A DNA stretch of 64,000 nt from a bacterium (GTDB lineage Bacteria > CAIWAD01): assembly GCA_030685015.1 (NCBI GenBank), contig JAUXWS010000076.1, positions 1 through 64,000 on the forward strand, read 5' to 3'. Made by a program: the position numbers and the translations under genes. Numbering within the stretch: position 1 is the first letter of the stretch; each line of letters opens with the position of its first letter. The notes under the pieces were generated by a model. That model saw nothing but the letters and a program-made list of their open reading frames with translations, searched no databases and was not told where the DNA came from. Positions 43,738-52,735 of this stretch are shown here, piece after piece.

Positions 43738-44220
43738 CTAGTCCAGCGGCATGCCGTTGTAGGTGGCGGGGGTGACGTAGTCCTTGCGCAGGGGATGTCC
43801 CTCCCAGTCGTCCGGGCAGAGGATGCGGCGCAGGTCGGGGTGGCCCCGGTAGATGAGACCCACCATGTCGAAGGCCTCGCGCTCGTGCCAGTCGGCCGTG
43901 GGCCACACCGCCGCCACGCTGGGCAGCACCGGGTCGGCGGCGTCGACGACCACTTTCACCCCCAGCTTGTGGCGGTGCCGCATGCTGAAGACGTGGATCA
44001 CGCTCCACAGCTTGTCGCCCTCGGGGCCGGGGGCGTGGACACCGGAGAGGCACATCAGCTCGTTGCAGGCGAGGGCCGGATCGTCCCGCAGGAGCAGGGC
44101 GAGGGCGGGCAGGCTCTCCCGCTCCACCAGCACCCAGGGGCTGAAGGCGTCGGCGTGCTCTTCGAGGACGGCCTCGGGCAGGGCGGTCCGGATCTGCCGG
44201 ACCAGCTCGGCGAATTCCAT
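43738..44220 (-). CDS. nuoC: Complex I 30-kDa subunit C
   Basis: A 160-residue peripheral-arm subunit. The signature is AVWPTADWHEREAFDMVGLI followed by YRGHPDLRRILCPDDWEGHP and LRKDYVTP. ATG 44220 follows nuoB by seven bases; an upstream ATG (44235) would overlap nuoB further. Confidence 0.95.
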   Translation of the reverse strand: MEFAELVRQIRTALPEAVLEEHADAFSPWVLVERESLPALALLLRDDPALACNELMCLSGVHAPGPEGDKLWSVIHVFSMRHRHKLGVKVVVDAADPVLPSVAAVWPTADWHEREAFDMVGLIYRGHPDLRRILCPDDWEGHPLRKDYVTPATYNGMPLD

Positions 44221-44227
44221 GGGTTCC

Positions 44228-44734
44228 TCAGGCATTGCGGGCGTCGGCGCCCTGGCGGGGTTTCTTGCCCCGAATGATGTCGCGCAGCAGCTCCATCCCT
44301 TCCAGCAGGGCCTCGGGCCGGGGCGGGCAGCCCGGGATGTAGACGTCCACCGGGATGATGCGGTCCACGCCCTTGAGCACGTGGTAGCCGTGCTGCCAGT
44401 AGGGGCCGCCGCAGTTGGCGCAGCTGCCCATGCTGATGACGAACTTGGGCTCCGCCATCTGCTCGTAGAGCAGTTTGACGCGGCTGGCCATTTTCATCGT
44501 CACCGTGCCCGCCACGATCATGCAGTCCGCCTGGCGGGGGGTGGGACGGAAGACCTCGCTGCCAAAGCGGGCCAGGTCGAAGCGCCCGGCGCCGGCGGCC
44601 ATCATCTCGATGGCGCAGCAGGCCAGGCCGAAGGTCATGGGCCACAGGCTGCGGGCAATCGCCTCGTTGACCAGCCACTCGGCGCTGGTGAGCAGGATGT
44701 TGCCGTCCTCGTGGCGTTCGATGGGCAGGTTCAC
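44228..44734 (-). CDS. nuoB: Complex I [4Fe-4S] N2 subunit B
   Basis: A 168-residue subunit holding cluster N2, the last electron carrier before quinone. Cluster ligands are the tandem Cys in [12 protein letters not shown], the Cys in [11 protein letters not shown] and the Cys in [13 protein letters not shown]. The start is GTG, overlapping the nuoA stop (GTGA). The length is normal. Confidence 0.97.
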   Translation of the reverse strand: MNLPIERHEDGNILLTSAEWLVNEAIARSLWPMTFGLACCAIEMMAAGAGRFDLARFGSEVFRPTPRQADCMIVAGTVTMKMASRVKLLYEQMAEPKFVISMGSCANCGGPYWQHGYHVLKGVDRIIPVDVYIPGCPPRPEALLEGMELLRDIIRGKKPRQGADARNA

Positions 44735-45138
44735 GCCGTCCGTCCTTTCTCCGCGGCCGCGGCCCTGAGGAAGCGCCGGCTACGCACCCACTCAAGATCC
44801 CCCTTCGCCCAGGCGTAGACCAGTCCGGCGGCGAGGATGCCCACGAAGACCAGCATCTCGAGGAAGGCGAAGGCGCCCAGCTCCTTGAAGACGACGGCCC
44901 AGGGGAAGAGGAAGACCACCTCCACGTCGAAAATGATGAAGACAAGAGCCACCGTGTAGAAGCGGTTGTTGAACTGCATCCAGGGCGAGCCCACCGGCGT
45001 CTCGCCGCACTCGTAGATCTGAAGCTTGAGTTCGGTGGGATTGTGCGGGCGGATGAAGGAGGACAGGGCGAGGGCGACGACGCCGATGAGCAGGCCCATC
45101 ACCATGAAGACCAGCACCACCCCGAAGGCGAATTGCAT
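44731..45138 (-). CDS. nuoA: Complex I subunit A
   Basis: A 135-residue subunit with three helices; [20 protein letters not shown] holds the conserved Cys loop, and [20 protein letters not shown] the acidic second helix. It is the first of eleven nuo genes in the order A-B-C-D-H-I-J-K-L-M-N; nuoE, F and G, the NADH-oxidising module, are absent. It lies 14 bases after an unknown 164-codon gene with which it shares the promoter near 45.75 kb. Confidence 0.97.
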   Translation of the reverse strand: MQFAFGVVLVFMVMGLLIGVVALALSSFIRPHNPTELKLQIYECGETPVGSPWMQFNNRFYTVALVFIIFDVEVVFLFPWAVVFKELGAFAFLEMLVFVGILAAGLVYAWAKGDLEWVRSRRFLRAAAAEKGRTA

Positions 45139-45152
45139 GCCCGCTCCTCTCC

Positions 45153-45647
45153 CTATGCGGCGGCCCGGACGCCCAGGAGCCGCAGGATCTCCCCCTGCTC
45201 CCGGGCCGCCAGACCGACCAGCATGAACTCCTCGTCGAACTCGGTGGCGGCCGGCAGGGCGCGGCATTGGTCCGCCACAATCAGCAGGGCGATCCGGCCC
45301 TGCTCCAGATCCGCCAGCAGGCGCCGCCGCCGCTCCCGGACGCTCCAGCCCCTCACCGCCGGGACGGGCGGAGCCGCCTCGGCCAGGCCGGACAACTCCA
45401 GCAGGGCCAGCAGCGCAGGCTCTTGGCTGGGAGCGGGATCAGCGCCGGCCAGGATGGCCCGCAGGCGCCAGAGCAGCTCCTCCACGTCCCTGAGCCGCTC
45501 CGTCACAGGCGCAGCTTGAACGCTGTCCAGGAGGCGCCCCAGGCTGGACAAGCGCTCCCTTTGCCCGCGCAGCAGCAGGGCCAGCAGATAGATGCCTTCC
45601 AGGGGGGAACAAGCGGCAGGAACGCGAATGCGTTGGGGGTCGATCAC
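45153..45647 (-). CDS. Unknown protein heading the nuo operon
   Basis: A 164-residue, Leu- and Arg-rich soluble protein starting at a GTG with AAAGG upstream ([20 protein letters not shown]). I do not recognise the family. It appears mostly helical, with a middle region of [15 protein letters not shown] and a C-terminal stretch [19 protein letters not shown]; no signal peptide, membrane helix or metal motif is visible. It is the first gene after the nuo promoter and only 14 bases before nuoA, so it is made with complex I. A role in assembly or in regulation of the complex is possible; nothing in the sequence proves it. Confidence 0.7.
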   Translation of the reverse strand: MIDPQRIRVPAACSPLEGIYLLALLLRGQRERLSSLGRLLDSVQAAPVTERLRDVEELLWRLRAILAGADPAPSQEPALLALLELSGLAEAAPPVPAVRGWSVRERRRRLLADLEQGRIALLIVADQCRALPAATEFDEEFMLVGLAAREQGEILRLLGVRAAA

Positions 45648-45713
45648 CGGCTTGCCTTTCCTGCCGCCGCAGCGGCGAACCCTTCATATCGAGGTGCGCG
45701 GCCCGACAGTCTG

Positions 45714-45760
45714 CCGAACCGGTTCGGGATGAAGGTAGCGCAGCCGCCTCCGACAGTCAA
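45714..45760 (-). promoter_or_regulatory. nuo operon promoter with palindromic operator at +1
   Basis: TTGACT (45760-45755), 17 bases, TACCTT (45737-45732) on the minus strand. The perfect 14-bp palindrome CCGAACCGGTTCGG (45714-45727) covers the expected start point, where a bound repressor would block transcription of the whole nuo-kor unit. Confidence 0.8.
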
Positions 45761-45954
45761 GAAGTTAACAACATGAACTGTTCGCTACCTGAAGAAGTCT
45801 CCCCCGGCAAGGCCCCACAGTGGCCGGATGGATCGGCCGATGGCCCCGGATCGACTGCCAGATGCGCCCGGGTGCAGGTGCGCCGGCACTATCCCTCATT
45901 GGGGAAGGCCGTCGTTCCGGCCCTGATCCATGGACACAGCAAGTGGAGGAAGCC

Positions 45955-46377
45955 ATGATTCGACGCGCCTCGGCCCATTGGCAGGGCGATCTCAAGACGG
46001 GCAAGGGCACGGTCTCGGCGGCGGGCGGTGCCCTGGACCAGACGCCTTACTCCTTCCACAGCCGTTTCGAGGACGGCCCCGGCACCAATCCGGAGGAACT
46101 CATCGCCGCGGCCCACGCCGGTTGTTTCTCCATGGCGCTATCCGGCCAGCTGGCCAGCGCCGGCCTGAGCGCGGACCACATCCGCACCAGCGCCGAATTG
46201 ACGCTGGAACGCCTGGAGGCCGGCTTCACCATCACGCGGGTCCACCTGGTCGTGCGCGCCACGGTGCCCGGGGCCAGCGCGGAGGCCTTCCACACCGCGG
46301 CGGCCAACGCCAGGAACGGATGTCCCGTCTCGCGCCTGCTCAAGGCCGAGATCACGATGGATGCCGTGCTGGAGTAA
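45955..46377 (+). CDS. OsmC family peroxiredoxin
   Basis: A 140-residue OsmC/Ohr protein of the OsmC branch, which reduces organic hydroperoxides with thiols from lipoyl or similar partners. The two redox Cys are in AAHAGCFSMALSGQ and ARNGCPVSRLL; the N-terminal RRASAHWQGDLKTGKGTVS and DGPGTNPEELIAAAH match the family. GGAGGA precedes the ATG. It diverges from the nuo operon; the 180 bases upstream contain a weak TTAACA and TACCTG pair. It is probably monocistronic, since the next gene faces it. Confidence 0.92.
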   Translation: MIRRASAHWQGDLKTGKGTVSAAGGALDQTPYSFHSRFEDGPGTNPEELIAAAHAGCFSMALSGQLASAGLSADHIRTSAELTLERLEAGFTITRVHLVVRATVPGASAEAFHTAAANARNGCPVSRLLKAEITMDAVLE

Positions 46378-46395
46378 GTGGCGGAGCGCAGCGGC

Positions 46396-47241
46396 TCAGG
46401 CGGAGGGAGTCAGGGTGCCGGGACGCCCCCCCAGCTCCGCGTAGCGGCGCTGCAAGGCCTGCAAGTCTTCCCAGGCCGGACGTTTCCACTGCTGGTTGCG
46501 CAGCAGGGCGGCCGGATGGTAGCTGGCGCGCAGGGGCCGGCCGTTGAAGACATGCTCGCGGCCGCGCATGGCGGCCAGGGTCGCCTCGCCGCCCAACAGG
46601 GCCCGGGCGGCCACCCGACCCAGGGCGAGCATGAGCTTCGGTTGCAGGAAGTGCAACTGGTGGTCGAGCAAGGTGCGGCAGGCTGCCAGTTCCCCGGGCA
46701 GGGGATCCCGGTTGATCGGCGGCCGGCATTTCAGCGTGTTGCAGATGTAGACATCCTGACGGGCGAAGCCGATGGCCGCCAGCATCTTGTCCAGCAGCTG
46801 CCCGGCCGCGCCGACAAAGGGCTCGCCTCTCAAATCCTCCTGCTCCCCGGGCGCCTCGCCCACGATGACAAGATCGGCCGTGGGCGAACCCACGCCGAAC
46901 ACACTGCATGTGCGGCTCTTGCCCAGCTCGCAGCGCCGGCAGACGGTGGCGGCCAGGCGCACCTCCTCCAGGCTCTTCCAGCTTGGCAGGAAGACGGCCG
47001 GGACCGGTGGCGGGGGTGGCGCGGGCGAGGGGCCGGACGCCGTGGCGGCGGGTCGTGCCAGGGACAGGGGCGCGGATTCCGGCTGGCCGACCACTGATGG
47101 GGCCGCCTTGGCGCGCGCCATGGCCAGCAGGCCGGCGTGGCGGAAGAGACGCGGGTCCACCCCGGGCGGCAGAGGCAGGGGTCCGAAGGGGGCCTGCTCC
47201 TCCAGCAGCTCCAACAGGCGGTCCTTGACGCGCCCGCTCAT
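46396..47241 (-). CDS. Type 4 (Fe-S) uracil-DNA glycosylase
   Basis: A 281-residue enzyme that removes uracil from DNA. The first 90 residues are a poorly conserved Pro- and Ala-rich region. The catalytic domain starts with CRRCELGKSRTC (iron-sulfur ligands), then VIVGEAPGEQEDLRGEPFVG (active-site motif A GEAPG), YICNTLKCRPP, GRVAARALLGG and ASYHPAALLRN (motif B with catalytic His). It is the family 4 thermophile-like type, common in many phyla. The ATG overlaps the coaBC stop as ATGA, and it is the last gene of the degP operon. Confidence 0.92.
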   Translation of the reverse strand: MSGRVKDRLLELLEEQAPFGPLPLPPGVDPRLFRHAGLLAMARAKAAPSVVGQPESAPLSLARPAATASGPSPAPPPPPVPAVFLPSWKSLEEVRLAATVCRRCELGKSRTCSVFGVGSPTADLVIVGEAPGEQEDLRGEPFVGAAGQLLDKMLAAIGFARQDVYICNTLKCRPPINRDPLPGELAACRTLLDHQLHFLQPKLMLALGRVAARALLGGEATLAAMRGREHVFNGRPLRASYHPAALLRNQQWKRPAWEDLQALQRRYAELGGRPGTLTPSA

Positions 47242-48461
47242 GGCCGGGCCGGCAGAAGGCGGGCGGCCTGGAGCAGGATCTCCCGCGCGGCGTCAAGTTT
47301 GTCCAGCAAGGGCAGCTCGGCGCAGGTGCCGTCCCGCGCCAGGATCGTCACCTCATTGGTGGTGGAGCCGAAGGCGGAGCCGGGACGCCGGGGATTGTTC
47401 AGGCAGATGAGGTCCAGATCCTTGCGGCGCAGCTTGTCCAGGGCCAGGGCGCGGGCCTGGGCGGAATCCTCCTCCACCTCCAGGGCGAAGCCCACATGGA
47501 CGCGCCCTTGGCGGCCGGGCAGCCCGGCCAGCGAGGCGAGGATGTCCTCGGTGGGATGGAGAACAAGTTCCCAGGCGGCTCCGTCCTTCTTGCGCTTGCC
47601 CGGATGCGATTCCGGCCGGTAGTCGGCCACCGCCGCGCACATCACCACCAGATCCGCCGTGGCGGACAGCTCCTTCATGGCCTCGGCCATGGCGGCGGCG
47701 CTGCGCACGTCGGTGCGGCAGACGCCCAGCGGCGTGGGCCAGGGGACCGGCCCGGCCACCAGGCTCACCTCGGCGCCCATGCGCTGGGCCATCCGCGCCA
47801 GGGCGAAGCCCATCCTGCCGCTGGAGCGGTTGCTGAGGACGCGCACCTCGTCGATCTCCTCCACCGTCGGGCCGGCGCTGACCAGCACGCGCCGACCGCT
47901 CAGCTCCCCGCTGCGGAGGGCGAGCCAATCCAGCCATTCAAGAATCGTCTCCGGCTCGGCCATGCGGCCGGCGCCGGTCTCTCCGCAGGCCAGCCAGCCG
48001 GATCCGGGCGGCACCAGCTGGTGCCCGTCCGCCTCCAATTGGGCGCAGGCCCGGCGGATGGCCGGATTGTCCCACATGCGGTGGTTCATGGCCGGCGCGA
48101 AGAGGATGGGCCGGTCGAAGGCGCAGAGCAGGGTGGAAAGGAAGTCGTCGGCGATGCCGGCGGCGGCCTTGGCCAGGATGTTGGCCGTGGCCGGGGCCAC
48201 CACCACATGGTCGGCCCAGGCCGACAGGTCGATGTGCTCGGCGCCGTCGACCCGGTACTCGGCGAAGGGGTCCGCCGCCACCGGGTGTCCCGACAGGGTG
48301 GAGAAGGTCAACGGGCCCACGAACTGGGCCGCATGACGGGTCATCACCACCCGCACATCGCAACCAGCGTCCACCAGCCGCCTCAGCAGCAGGCAGGACT
48401 TGTAGGCCGCGATCCCGCCGGTGACGCCCAGCAGGACCTTGCGGCTAGCGGCTCTCTCCAT
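47238..48461 (-). CDS. coaBC: Bifunctional phosphopantothenoylcysteine decarboxylase / synthase
   Basis: A 407-residue enzyme that makes 4'-phosphopantetheine in coenzyme A synthesis. The CoaC half (1-185) has LLGVTGGIAAYKSCLLLRRL, FSTLSGHPV, DHVVVAPATANILAKAAAGI, FAPAMNHRMWDNPA and the catalytic Cys in WLACGETGAGRMAEP. The CoaB half (190-405) has RVLVSAGPTVEEIDEVRVLS, NRSSGRMGFALARMA, CAAVADYRP, KKDG and LICLNNP. ATG 48461 was chosen because it fits the family start; it overlaps rpoZ by 17 bases. Confidence 0.96.
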   Translation of the reverse strand: MERAASRKVLLGVTGGIAAYKSCLLLRRLVDAGCDVRVVMTRHAAQFVGPLTFSTLSGHPVAADPFAEYRVDGAEHIDLSAWADHVVVAPATANILAKAAAGIADDFLSTLLCAFDRPILFAPAMNHRMWDNPAIRRACAQLEADGHQLVPPGSGWLACGETGAGRMAEPETILEWLDWLALRSGELSGRRVLVSAGPTVEEIDEVRVLSNRSSGRMGFALARMAQRMGAEVSLVAGPVPWPTPLGVCRTDVRSAAAMAEAMKELSATADLVVMCAAVADYRPESHPGKRKKDGAAWELVLHPTEDILASLAGLPGRQGRVHVGFALEVEEDSAQARALALDKLRRKDLDLICLNNPRRPGSAFGSTTNEVTILARDGTCAELPLLDKLDAAREILLQAARLLPARP

Positions 48462-48744
48462 CGACCGGGTCCAGGTAATCGAAAGCGGTTTTGCCATCCA
48501 GCATCTCCCGCATGGCCTGAACGGTGGGCTTGGTGAAGGCGGGCAGCTCGATCTCCTCCGGTTCCTCAGGAGCGTCCTCGCTCAGGTTGAGCGTGGCCTG
48601 ATACTCCTCGTGGATGCGGGAGAGGATGGACTTCTGGTGTTCGTTCACCTGGCGCGCGCGCAGGCCCATCACGAGGATGGCCTCGTAGACGTTCTGGTTG
48701 CGCTGCTCCAGGTCTTCCTTGGTCGTGTCATGCATGATGCGCAT
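48445..48744 (-). CDS. rpoZ: RNA polymerase omega subunit
   Basis: A 99-residue protein resembling omega: NVYEAILVMGLRARQVNEHQ corresponds to the conserved helix (F/YEAxLVAAxRARQL), followed by an acidic stretch EDAPEEPEEIELPAF and KPTVQAMREMLDG. Omega helps assemble beta-prime. Its place between gmk and coaBC (gmk-rpoZ-coaBC) is the arrangement seen in many bacteria, which supports the call. GGAGG lies seven bases before ATG 48744. It overlaps gmk by 17 bases. Confidence 0.88.
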   Translation of the reverse strand: MRIMHDTTKEDLEQRNQNVYEAILVMGLRARQVNEHQKSILSRIHEEYQATLNLSEDAPEEPEEIELPAFTKPTVQAMREMLDGKTAFDYLDPVDGESR

Positions 48745-49369
48745 GCCGTTCCTCCAGGTTGTTCGCGGCCGGCAGGAAGGCCTCCAGGCAGCCGCGCAGG
48801 GCATGATAGCTTGTCTCCAAATCATCGTTGACCACCAGGCGGTCGAAGCGCGAGGCCAGCGCCAGCTCCTCGCGGCTGCGCTGCAGGCGAATGCGGATCT
48901 GCTCCTCGCTCTCGCTGCGCCGCAGGCGGAGGCGCTCCTCCAGGGCGGCCAGGGAGGGCGGGGCGATGAAAACGAGCAGGGCCTCGGGATAGAGATGCTT
49001 GAGGGTGAGCGCCCCCTTCACATCCACGTCGAAAAGGACGTGCCGGCCGGCCTGGCGCAGACGCTCGATCTCCTCCTTCATGGTGCCGTATCGATGGGCG
49101 TGGAGGGCCTCCCACTCGGCGAAGTCGCCCCTCTCCACCCGCCGCGTGAATTCAGCCTCGTCCAGGAAGTAATACTCCCGCCCCTCCACCTCGCCCGGCC
49201 GGGGGGGGCGGGTGGTGCAGGAAACGGCGAAAGCGAAGACGGGATGTTCCTTCAGCAGGCGCTTGAGCAGAGTGCTCTTGCCCGCGCCGGAAGGCCCCGC
49301 CACGACCACAAGGCCGCCCGTCTCCCGTCCGGCGCCAGCCGGCTTCCTGTTCATCCCGGGTTGACTCAT
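48728..49369 (-). CDS. gmk: Guanylate kinase
   Basis: A 213-residue enzyme that phosphorylates GMP to GDP. P-loop VVVAGPSGAGKSTL; GMP-binding region SCTTRPPRPGEVEGREYYFL and EWEALHAHRYGT; core FDVDVKGALTLK; LID-like region LRLRRSESEEQIRIRL and DDLETSYHAL near the end. The first 18 residues before the P-loop are a variable extension. The ATG overlaps the yicC stop as TGATG. Confidence 0.97.
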   Translation of the reverse strand: MSQPGMNRKPAGAGRETGGLVVVAGPSGAGKSTLLKRLLKEHPVFAFAVSCTTRPPRPGEVEGREYYFLDEAEFTRRVERGDFAEWEALHAHRYGTMKEEIERLRQAGRHVLFDVDVKGALTLKHLYPEALLVFIAPPSLAALEERLRLRRSESEEQIRIRLQRSREELALASRFDRLVVNDDLETSYHALRGCLEAFLPAANNLEERHAHHA

Positions 49370-50247
49370 CACTCGACGTTCTGCACCTGCTCGCGGATGC
49401 GCTCCACCTCTTCCTTGATCTGCACGACCAAGTGGGTGATCGTCGTGTCCGGCGATTTGGAGCTGACCGTGTTGGCCTCGCGCACCAGCTCCTGCAGAAT
49501 GAAGCCCAATTTGGAGCCGGCCGGCTGCCCGCTGGCCAAGGTCTGGCGGAACAGGTCCACATGGCTGCGGAAGCGCGTGATCTCCTCCGAGATGTCCTGC
49601 TTGTCCAGCATGAGGGCGACTTCCATCTCAAAGCGCTCGGGGCGAAGCTCGGAACCCTCCAGCAGGCGGGCCAGCCGTTCCTGCAACTGGCGGCGGATCT
49701 CAGGCCGGTTCCGCTCCCAGGCCTGCGCCACGCCGGCGAACAACGCCTCGATGCGCGCCAGGCGCTGGATGAAATCCTCGTGGAGGGCGGCCCCCTCCCG
49801 GCGGCGCGTCTCCTGGAAAGCCGCCAGGGACTGGGCCAAGGCCTCGCGGGCCACCGCCCACAGCTCCTCGTTCTCCCCCGATCCCTCGTTGGAAGCCAGG
49901 ACGCCGTCCAGCCCCAGCAGCTCGCGGCTGCCCAGGTTGTCCGGCACTTGCAGGCGCTCGGACAATTGGCGGGCGGCGTCGCGGTAGGCGCGGGCCAGCC
50001 CCTCGTCCACCTCGACCCGGATCTGGGCCGCCGCCGTGCGTGTCACGCTCATGTAGAGACTGAGCTTGCCGCGGCTGATCGCCTGCTTGAGCAGTTCGCG
50101 GAGCGGATGCTGATAGGACAGCAGGGTCCGCGGCAGCTTGAGCCCGACTTCCAGGTAGCGGTTGTTCAGGCTGGACAACTCGGCCTGGACCAGATAGCCG
50201 GTCCCGTTGACGGCCGCCCGGCCGAAGCCGGTCATGGATTGGATCAT
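49369..50247 (-). CDS. yicC: YicC/YloC family endoribonuclease
   Basis: A 292-residue protein with the family start MIQSMTGFGRA and the end block SHVDLFRQTLASGQPAGSKL, then GFILQELVREANTVSSKSPD and VVQIKEEVERIREQVQNVE. YicC proteins of E. coli and B. subtilis are endoribonucleases involved in RNA turnover. GGGGAGAC precedes the ATG. It commonly lies directly before gmk, as here. Confidence 0.95.
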   Translation of the reverse strand: MIQSMTGFGRAAVNGTGYLVQAELSSLNNRYLEVGLKLPRTLLSYQHPLRELLKQAISRGKLSLYMSVTRTAAAQIRVEVDEGLARAYRDAARQLSERLQVPDNLGSRELLGLDGVLASNEGSGENEELWAVAREALAQSLAAFQETRRREGAALHEDFIQRLARIEALFAGVAQAWERNRPEIRRQLQERLARLLEGSELRPERFEMEVALMLDKQDISEEITRFRSHVDLFRQTLASGQPAGSKLGFILQELVREANTVSSKSPDTTITHLVVQIKEEVERIREQVQNVE

Positions 50248-50316
50248 GTCTCCCCTGACGTGAACCCGTCCCCCCGCCGAGACAGGAGGACGGGCGTGCC
50301 TCATGCGAATCATCCT

Positions 50317-51147
50317 CTACCCGAGATAGGCCTTCAAGTTCTTGCTGCGGCTGGCGTGCCGCAGCCGGCGCAGGGCCTTCTCCTTGATCTGCCGCACACG
50401 CTCCCGGGTCAGGCTGAACTTCTCCCCGATCTCCTCCAGGGTCATGGGGTGCTCGCGGTGCAGGCCGAAGTAAAGCCGCACCACTTCCGCCTCGCGATCC
50501 GAGAGGGTGGCCAGGGCGCGCTGCACCTCCGTGCGGAGGGATTCGCCCATCAGGTTGGAGTCGGGCGCCGGCTGGGACTCGTTGTGCAGGATGTCCAGCA
50601 GGCGGTTCTCCTCCCCCATGTTGAAGGGCGCGTCCATGGAGAGATGGCGACCGGAGCGCTTCATGGTGTCGGTCACCTCGAAGGCCGACATCTCCAGCTC
50701 GTGGGCGATCTCGTCAGGCGTCGGCTCGCGCTCCATCTGCTGTTCCAGATGGTTGTAGGTCTTGCCGATCTTGTTGAGGGCCCCCACCCGGTTGAGGGGC
50801 AGGCGCACCACGCGACTCTGCTCGGCCAGGGCCTGCAGGATGGACTGGCGGATCCACCACACCGCATAGGAGATGAACTTGAAGCCGCGGGTCTCGTCGA
50901 AGCGCTTGGCCGCCTTGATCAGGCCCAGATTGCCCTCGTTGATCAAGTCGCACAGGTCCAGACCCTGGTTCTGGTACTGCTTGGCCACGGACACGACAAA
51001 GCGCAGGTTGGCCTTGGTCAGCGTCTCAAGCGCGGTCTGGTCGCCCTTCTTGATCCGCTTGGCCAGCTCGATCTCCTGGTCCGCGGTGAGCAGCTCCACC
51101 TCGCCGATCTCCTGGAGGTATCGCTCCAAGGTCTGGTTCGCTCGCAC
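50317..51147 (-). CDS. rpoD: Primary sigma factor, short Bacteroidetes/Chlorobi type
   Basis: A 276-residue sigma-70 group factor. Region 1.2: [20 protein letters not shown]. Region 2: [60 protein letters not shown]. Region 3: [12 protein letters not shown] and [15 protein letters not shown]. Region 4: [36 protein letters not shown] and [18 protein letters not shown]. Region 1.1 and the non-conserved insert of E. coli RpoD are missing, as in the principal sigma of Bacteroidetes and Chlorobi. GTG start with ACGGAG six bases upstream. It is translated after degP with an 11-base gap, so the two are co-transcribed. Confidence 0.93.
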   Translation of the reverse strand: MRANQTLERYLQEIGEVELLTADQEIELAKRIKKGDQTALETLTKANLRFVVSVAKQYQNQGLDLCDLINEGNLGLIKAAKRFDETRGFKFISYAVWWIRQSILQALAEQSRVVRLPLNRVGALNKIGKTYNHLEQQMEREPTPDEIAHELEMSAFEVTDTMKRSGRHLSMDAPFNMGEENRLLDILHNESQPAPDSNLMGESLRTEVQRALATLSDREAEVVRLYFGLHREHPMTLEEIGEKFSLTRERVRQIKEKALRRLRHASRSKNLKAYLG

Positions 51148-51158
51148 GGCAAACTCCG

Positions 51159-52712
51159 TTATTCCCCGAGGTCGATCGCCTCGATCGTTTTGCGGTTCCC
51201 GCGGATGATGTGCACGAGAATCGCCGCTTGCTTCTTGGTCAGTTCCTTTTCCGCACTGACAAAGTCTTTGACCGTGCGGATGGGGGTCCGATCCAGGCGG
51301 GTGATCACATCGCCCACCCGCAGCTGGCGCCGGGCCGGAGAATCACGCCGGATGGCCGTGATCACCACGCCCCGGTTCTGGCGGACCAGGGTCTCGTCCA
51401 GGTTGTAGCGACGGATTTGATTGTCATCCGCTTCCGCCACGTCCAGCCCCAACCTGTCCGGTTCCGCCACGGGACTTGGGGGAGTGGCCGGCCGTTCCTC
51501 CTTGAGGGCGGCGGCCCGGTCGGCCAGGACGAAGGTCAGGCTGCGCTCCTTGCCGTCCCGCAAAATCCGGGCCTTCACCTTCTGGCCGGGCGAAGTCTGG
51601 GCGACCTGCATGCGGAAATCGCTGACATTGACCACCGTTTTGCCGTTCCAGTCGAGGACGACGTCACCCGCCGCCAGATCGCCCGCGGCCGCGGGACCAT
51701 CGTCCTGCACGGAGTCCACGAAAATGCCCTGGGTGTCCTCGTCCAGCCGGAGGGCTTTCTTCAACTCGGCGGTCAACTCGCGGGGAACCATGCCCAGGTA
51801 GCCGCGCACCACGGCGCCGTGATCCCGCAGGTCCAGATAGACCTTGCGCGCCATATTGATGGGAATGGCGAAACCGATGCCCTGGGCGCGCGTGTTGATG
51901 GCCGTGTTGATGGCCATCACCTGGCCATGGATGTTGACCAGGGGCCCGCCCGAGTTGCCGAAGTTGATGGAGGCGTCCGTCTGCAGGAAGTTTTGGAAGA
52001 CGGGTCCGCCACCCGAGATATTGAGGTTGGCGCGGCCCGTGGCGCTGATCACGCCCACCGTCACCGACTGCTCCAGGCCATAGGGATTGCCGATGGCGAT
52101 GGCCCAGTCCCCGATACGGATGGCGTCCGAGTCCCCCAACGGCGCGGCGCGCCCGGCGGCATGGCGGGCGTCGATCTTGACGACGGCCACGTCCGTCTCC
52201 GGATCGGAGCCGATCACCTTGCCGCTCACTTCCTTCTTGTTGGAGAGGACCACGGTCAGCTCGCTGGCGTTCTCGATGACATGGTTGTTGGTCAGGATGT
52301 ACCCGTCCTCGTCGATGATGAAGCCTGTGCCCGAGCTGCTGCGCTCCTCCGGCAGATCTTGATGGAAGCGGTCGTTGGGCATGCCGAACCATTCCGGACC
52401 GAAGCCGAACCAGCCCTCGCCGCCACCGCGTCGGGCGGTCGTCACTTTGATGTGGACAACCGAAGGCAGCAAACGATCGGCCACGGCCACGAAGGGTGAA
52501 CTGCCGCGCTCGTCCACCGTCAGGGGCAGCGAGGCCGGCATGATCAGCCCGTGTTGGGCCGGGTAGCTCGGGGTGGAACGCCACAGGCCGGCCAGGCCCG
52601 ACGAGGACCAGCCTCTTCCCGATGCAAAAATTACGCCGAGAATCAGCAGAACCGTTGCCAGGATGCCGGTGAGAATGCTAGTTTTGATCAGCTTCAAGTG
52701 TTCGGTTTTCAT
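51159..52712 (-). CDS. degP: Periplasmic Do/HtrA serine protease
   Basis: A 517-residue protease-chaperone. An N-terminal membrane/signal helix ([18 protein letters not shown]) is followed by the trypsin-like domain with His in ILTNNHVIE (near 142), Asp in [10 protein letters not shown] (near 172) and Ser in FGNSGGPLV (near 256). Two PDZ domains follow, one at about 305-395 ([18 protein letters not shown]) and one at 425-510 ([20 protein letters not shown]). A Gly- and Phe-rich LA-type loop precedes the active site ([12 protein letters not shown]). It degrades misfolded envelope proteins. It is the first gene of the operon that includes the sigma factor, gmk and rpoZ. Confidence 0.95.
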   Translation of the reverse strand: MKTEHLKLIKTSILTGILATVLLILGVIFASGRGWSSSGLAGLWRSTPSYPAQHGLIMPASLPLTVDERGSSPFVAVADRLLPSVVHIKVTTARRGGGEGWFGFGPEWFGMPNDRFHQDLPEERSSSGTGFIIDEDGYILTNNHVIENASELTVVLSNKKEVSGKVIGSDPETDVAVVKIDARHAAGRAAPLGDSDAIRIGDWAIAIGNPYGLEQSVTVGVISATGRANLNISGGGPVFQNFLQTDASINFGNSGGPLVNIHGQVMAINTAINTRAQGIGFAIPINMARKVYLDLRDHGAVVRGYLGMVPRELTAELKKALRLDEDTQGIFVDSVQDDGPAAAGDLAAGDVVLDWNGKTVVNVSDFRMQVAQTSPGQKVKARILRDGKERSLTFVLADRAAALKEERPATPPSPVAEPDRLGLDVAEADDNQIRRYNLDETLVRQNRGVVITAIRRDSPARRQLRVGDVITRLDRTPIRTVKDFVSAEKELTKKQAAILVHIIRGNRKTIEAIDLGE

Positions 52713-52735
52713 TGCGATTTTTCCCCAGAATGACT

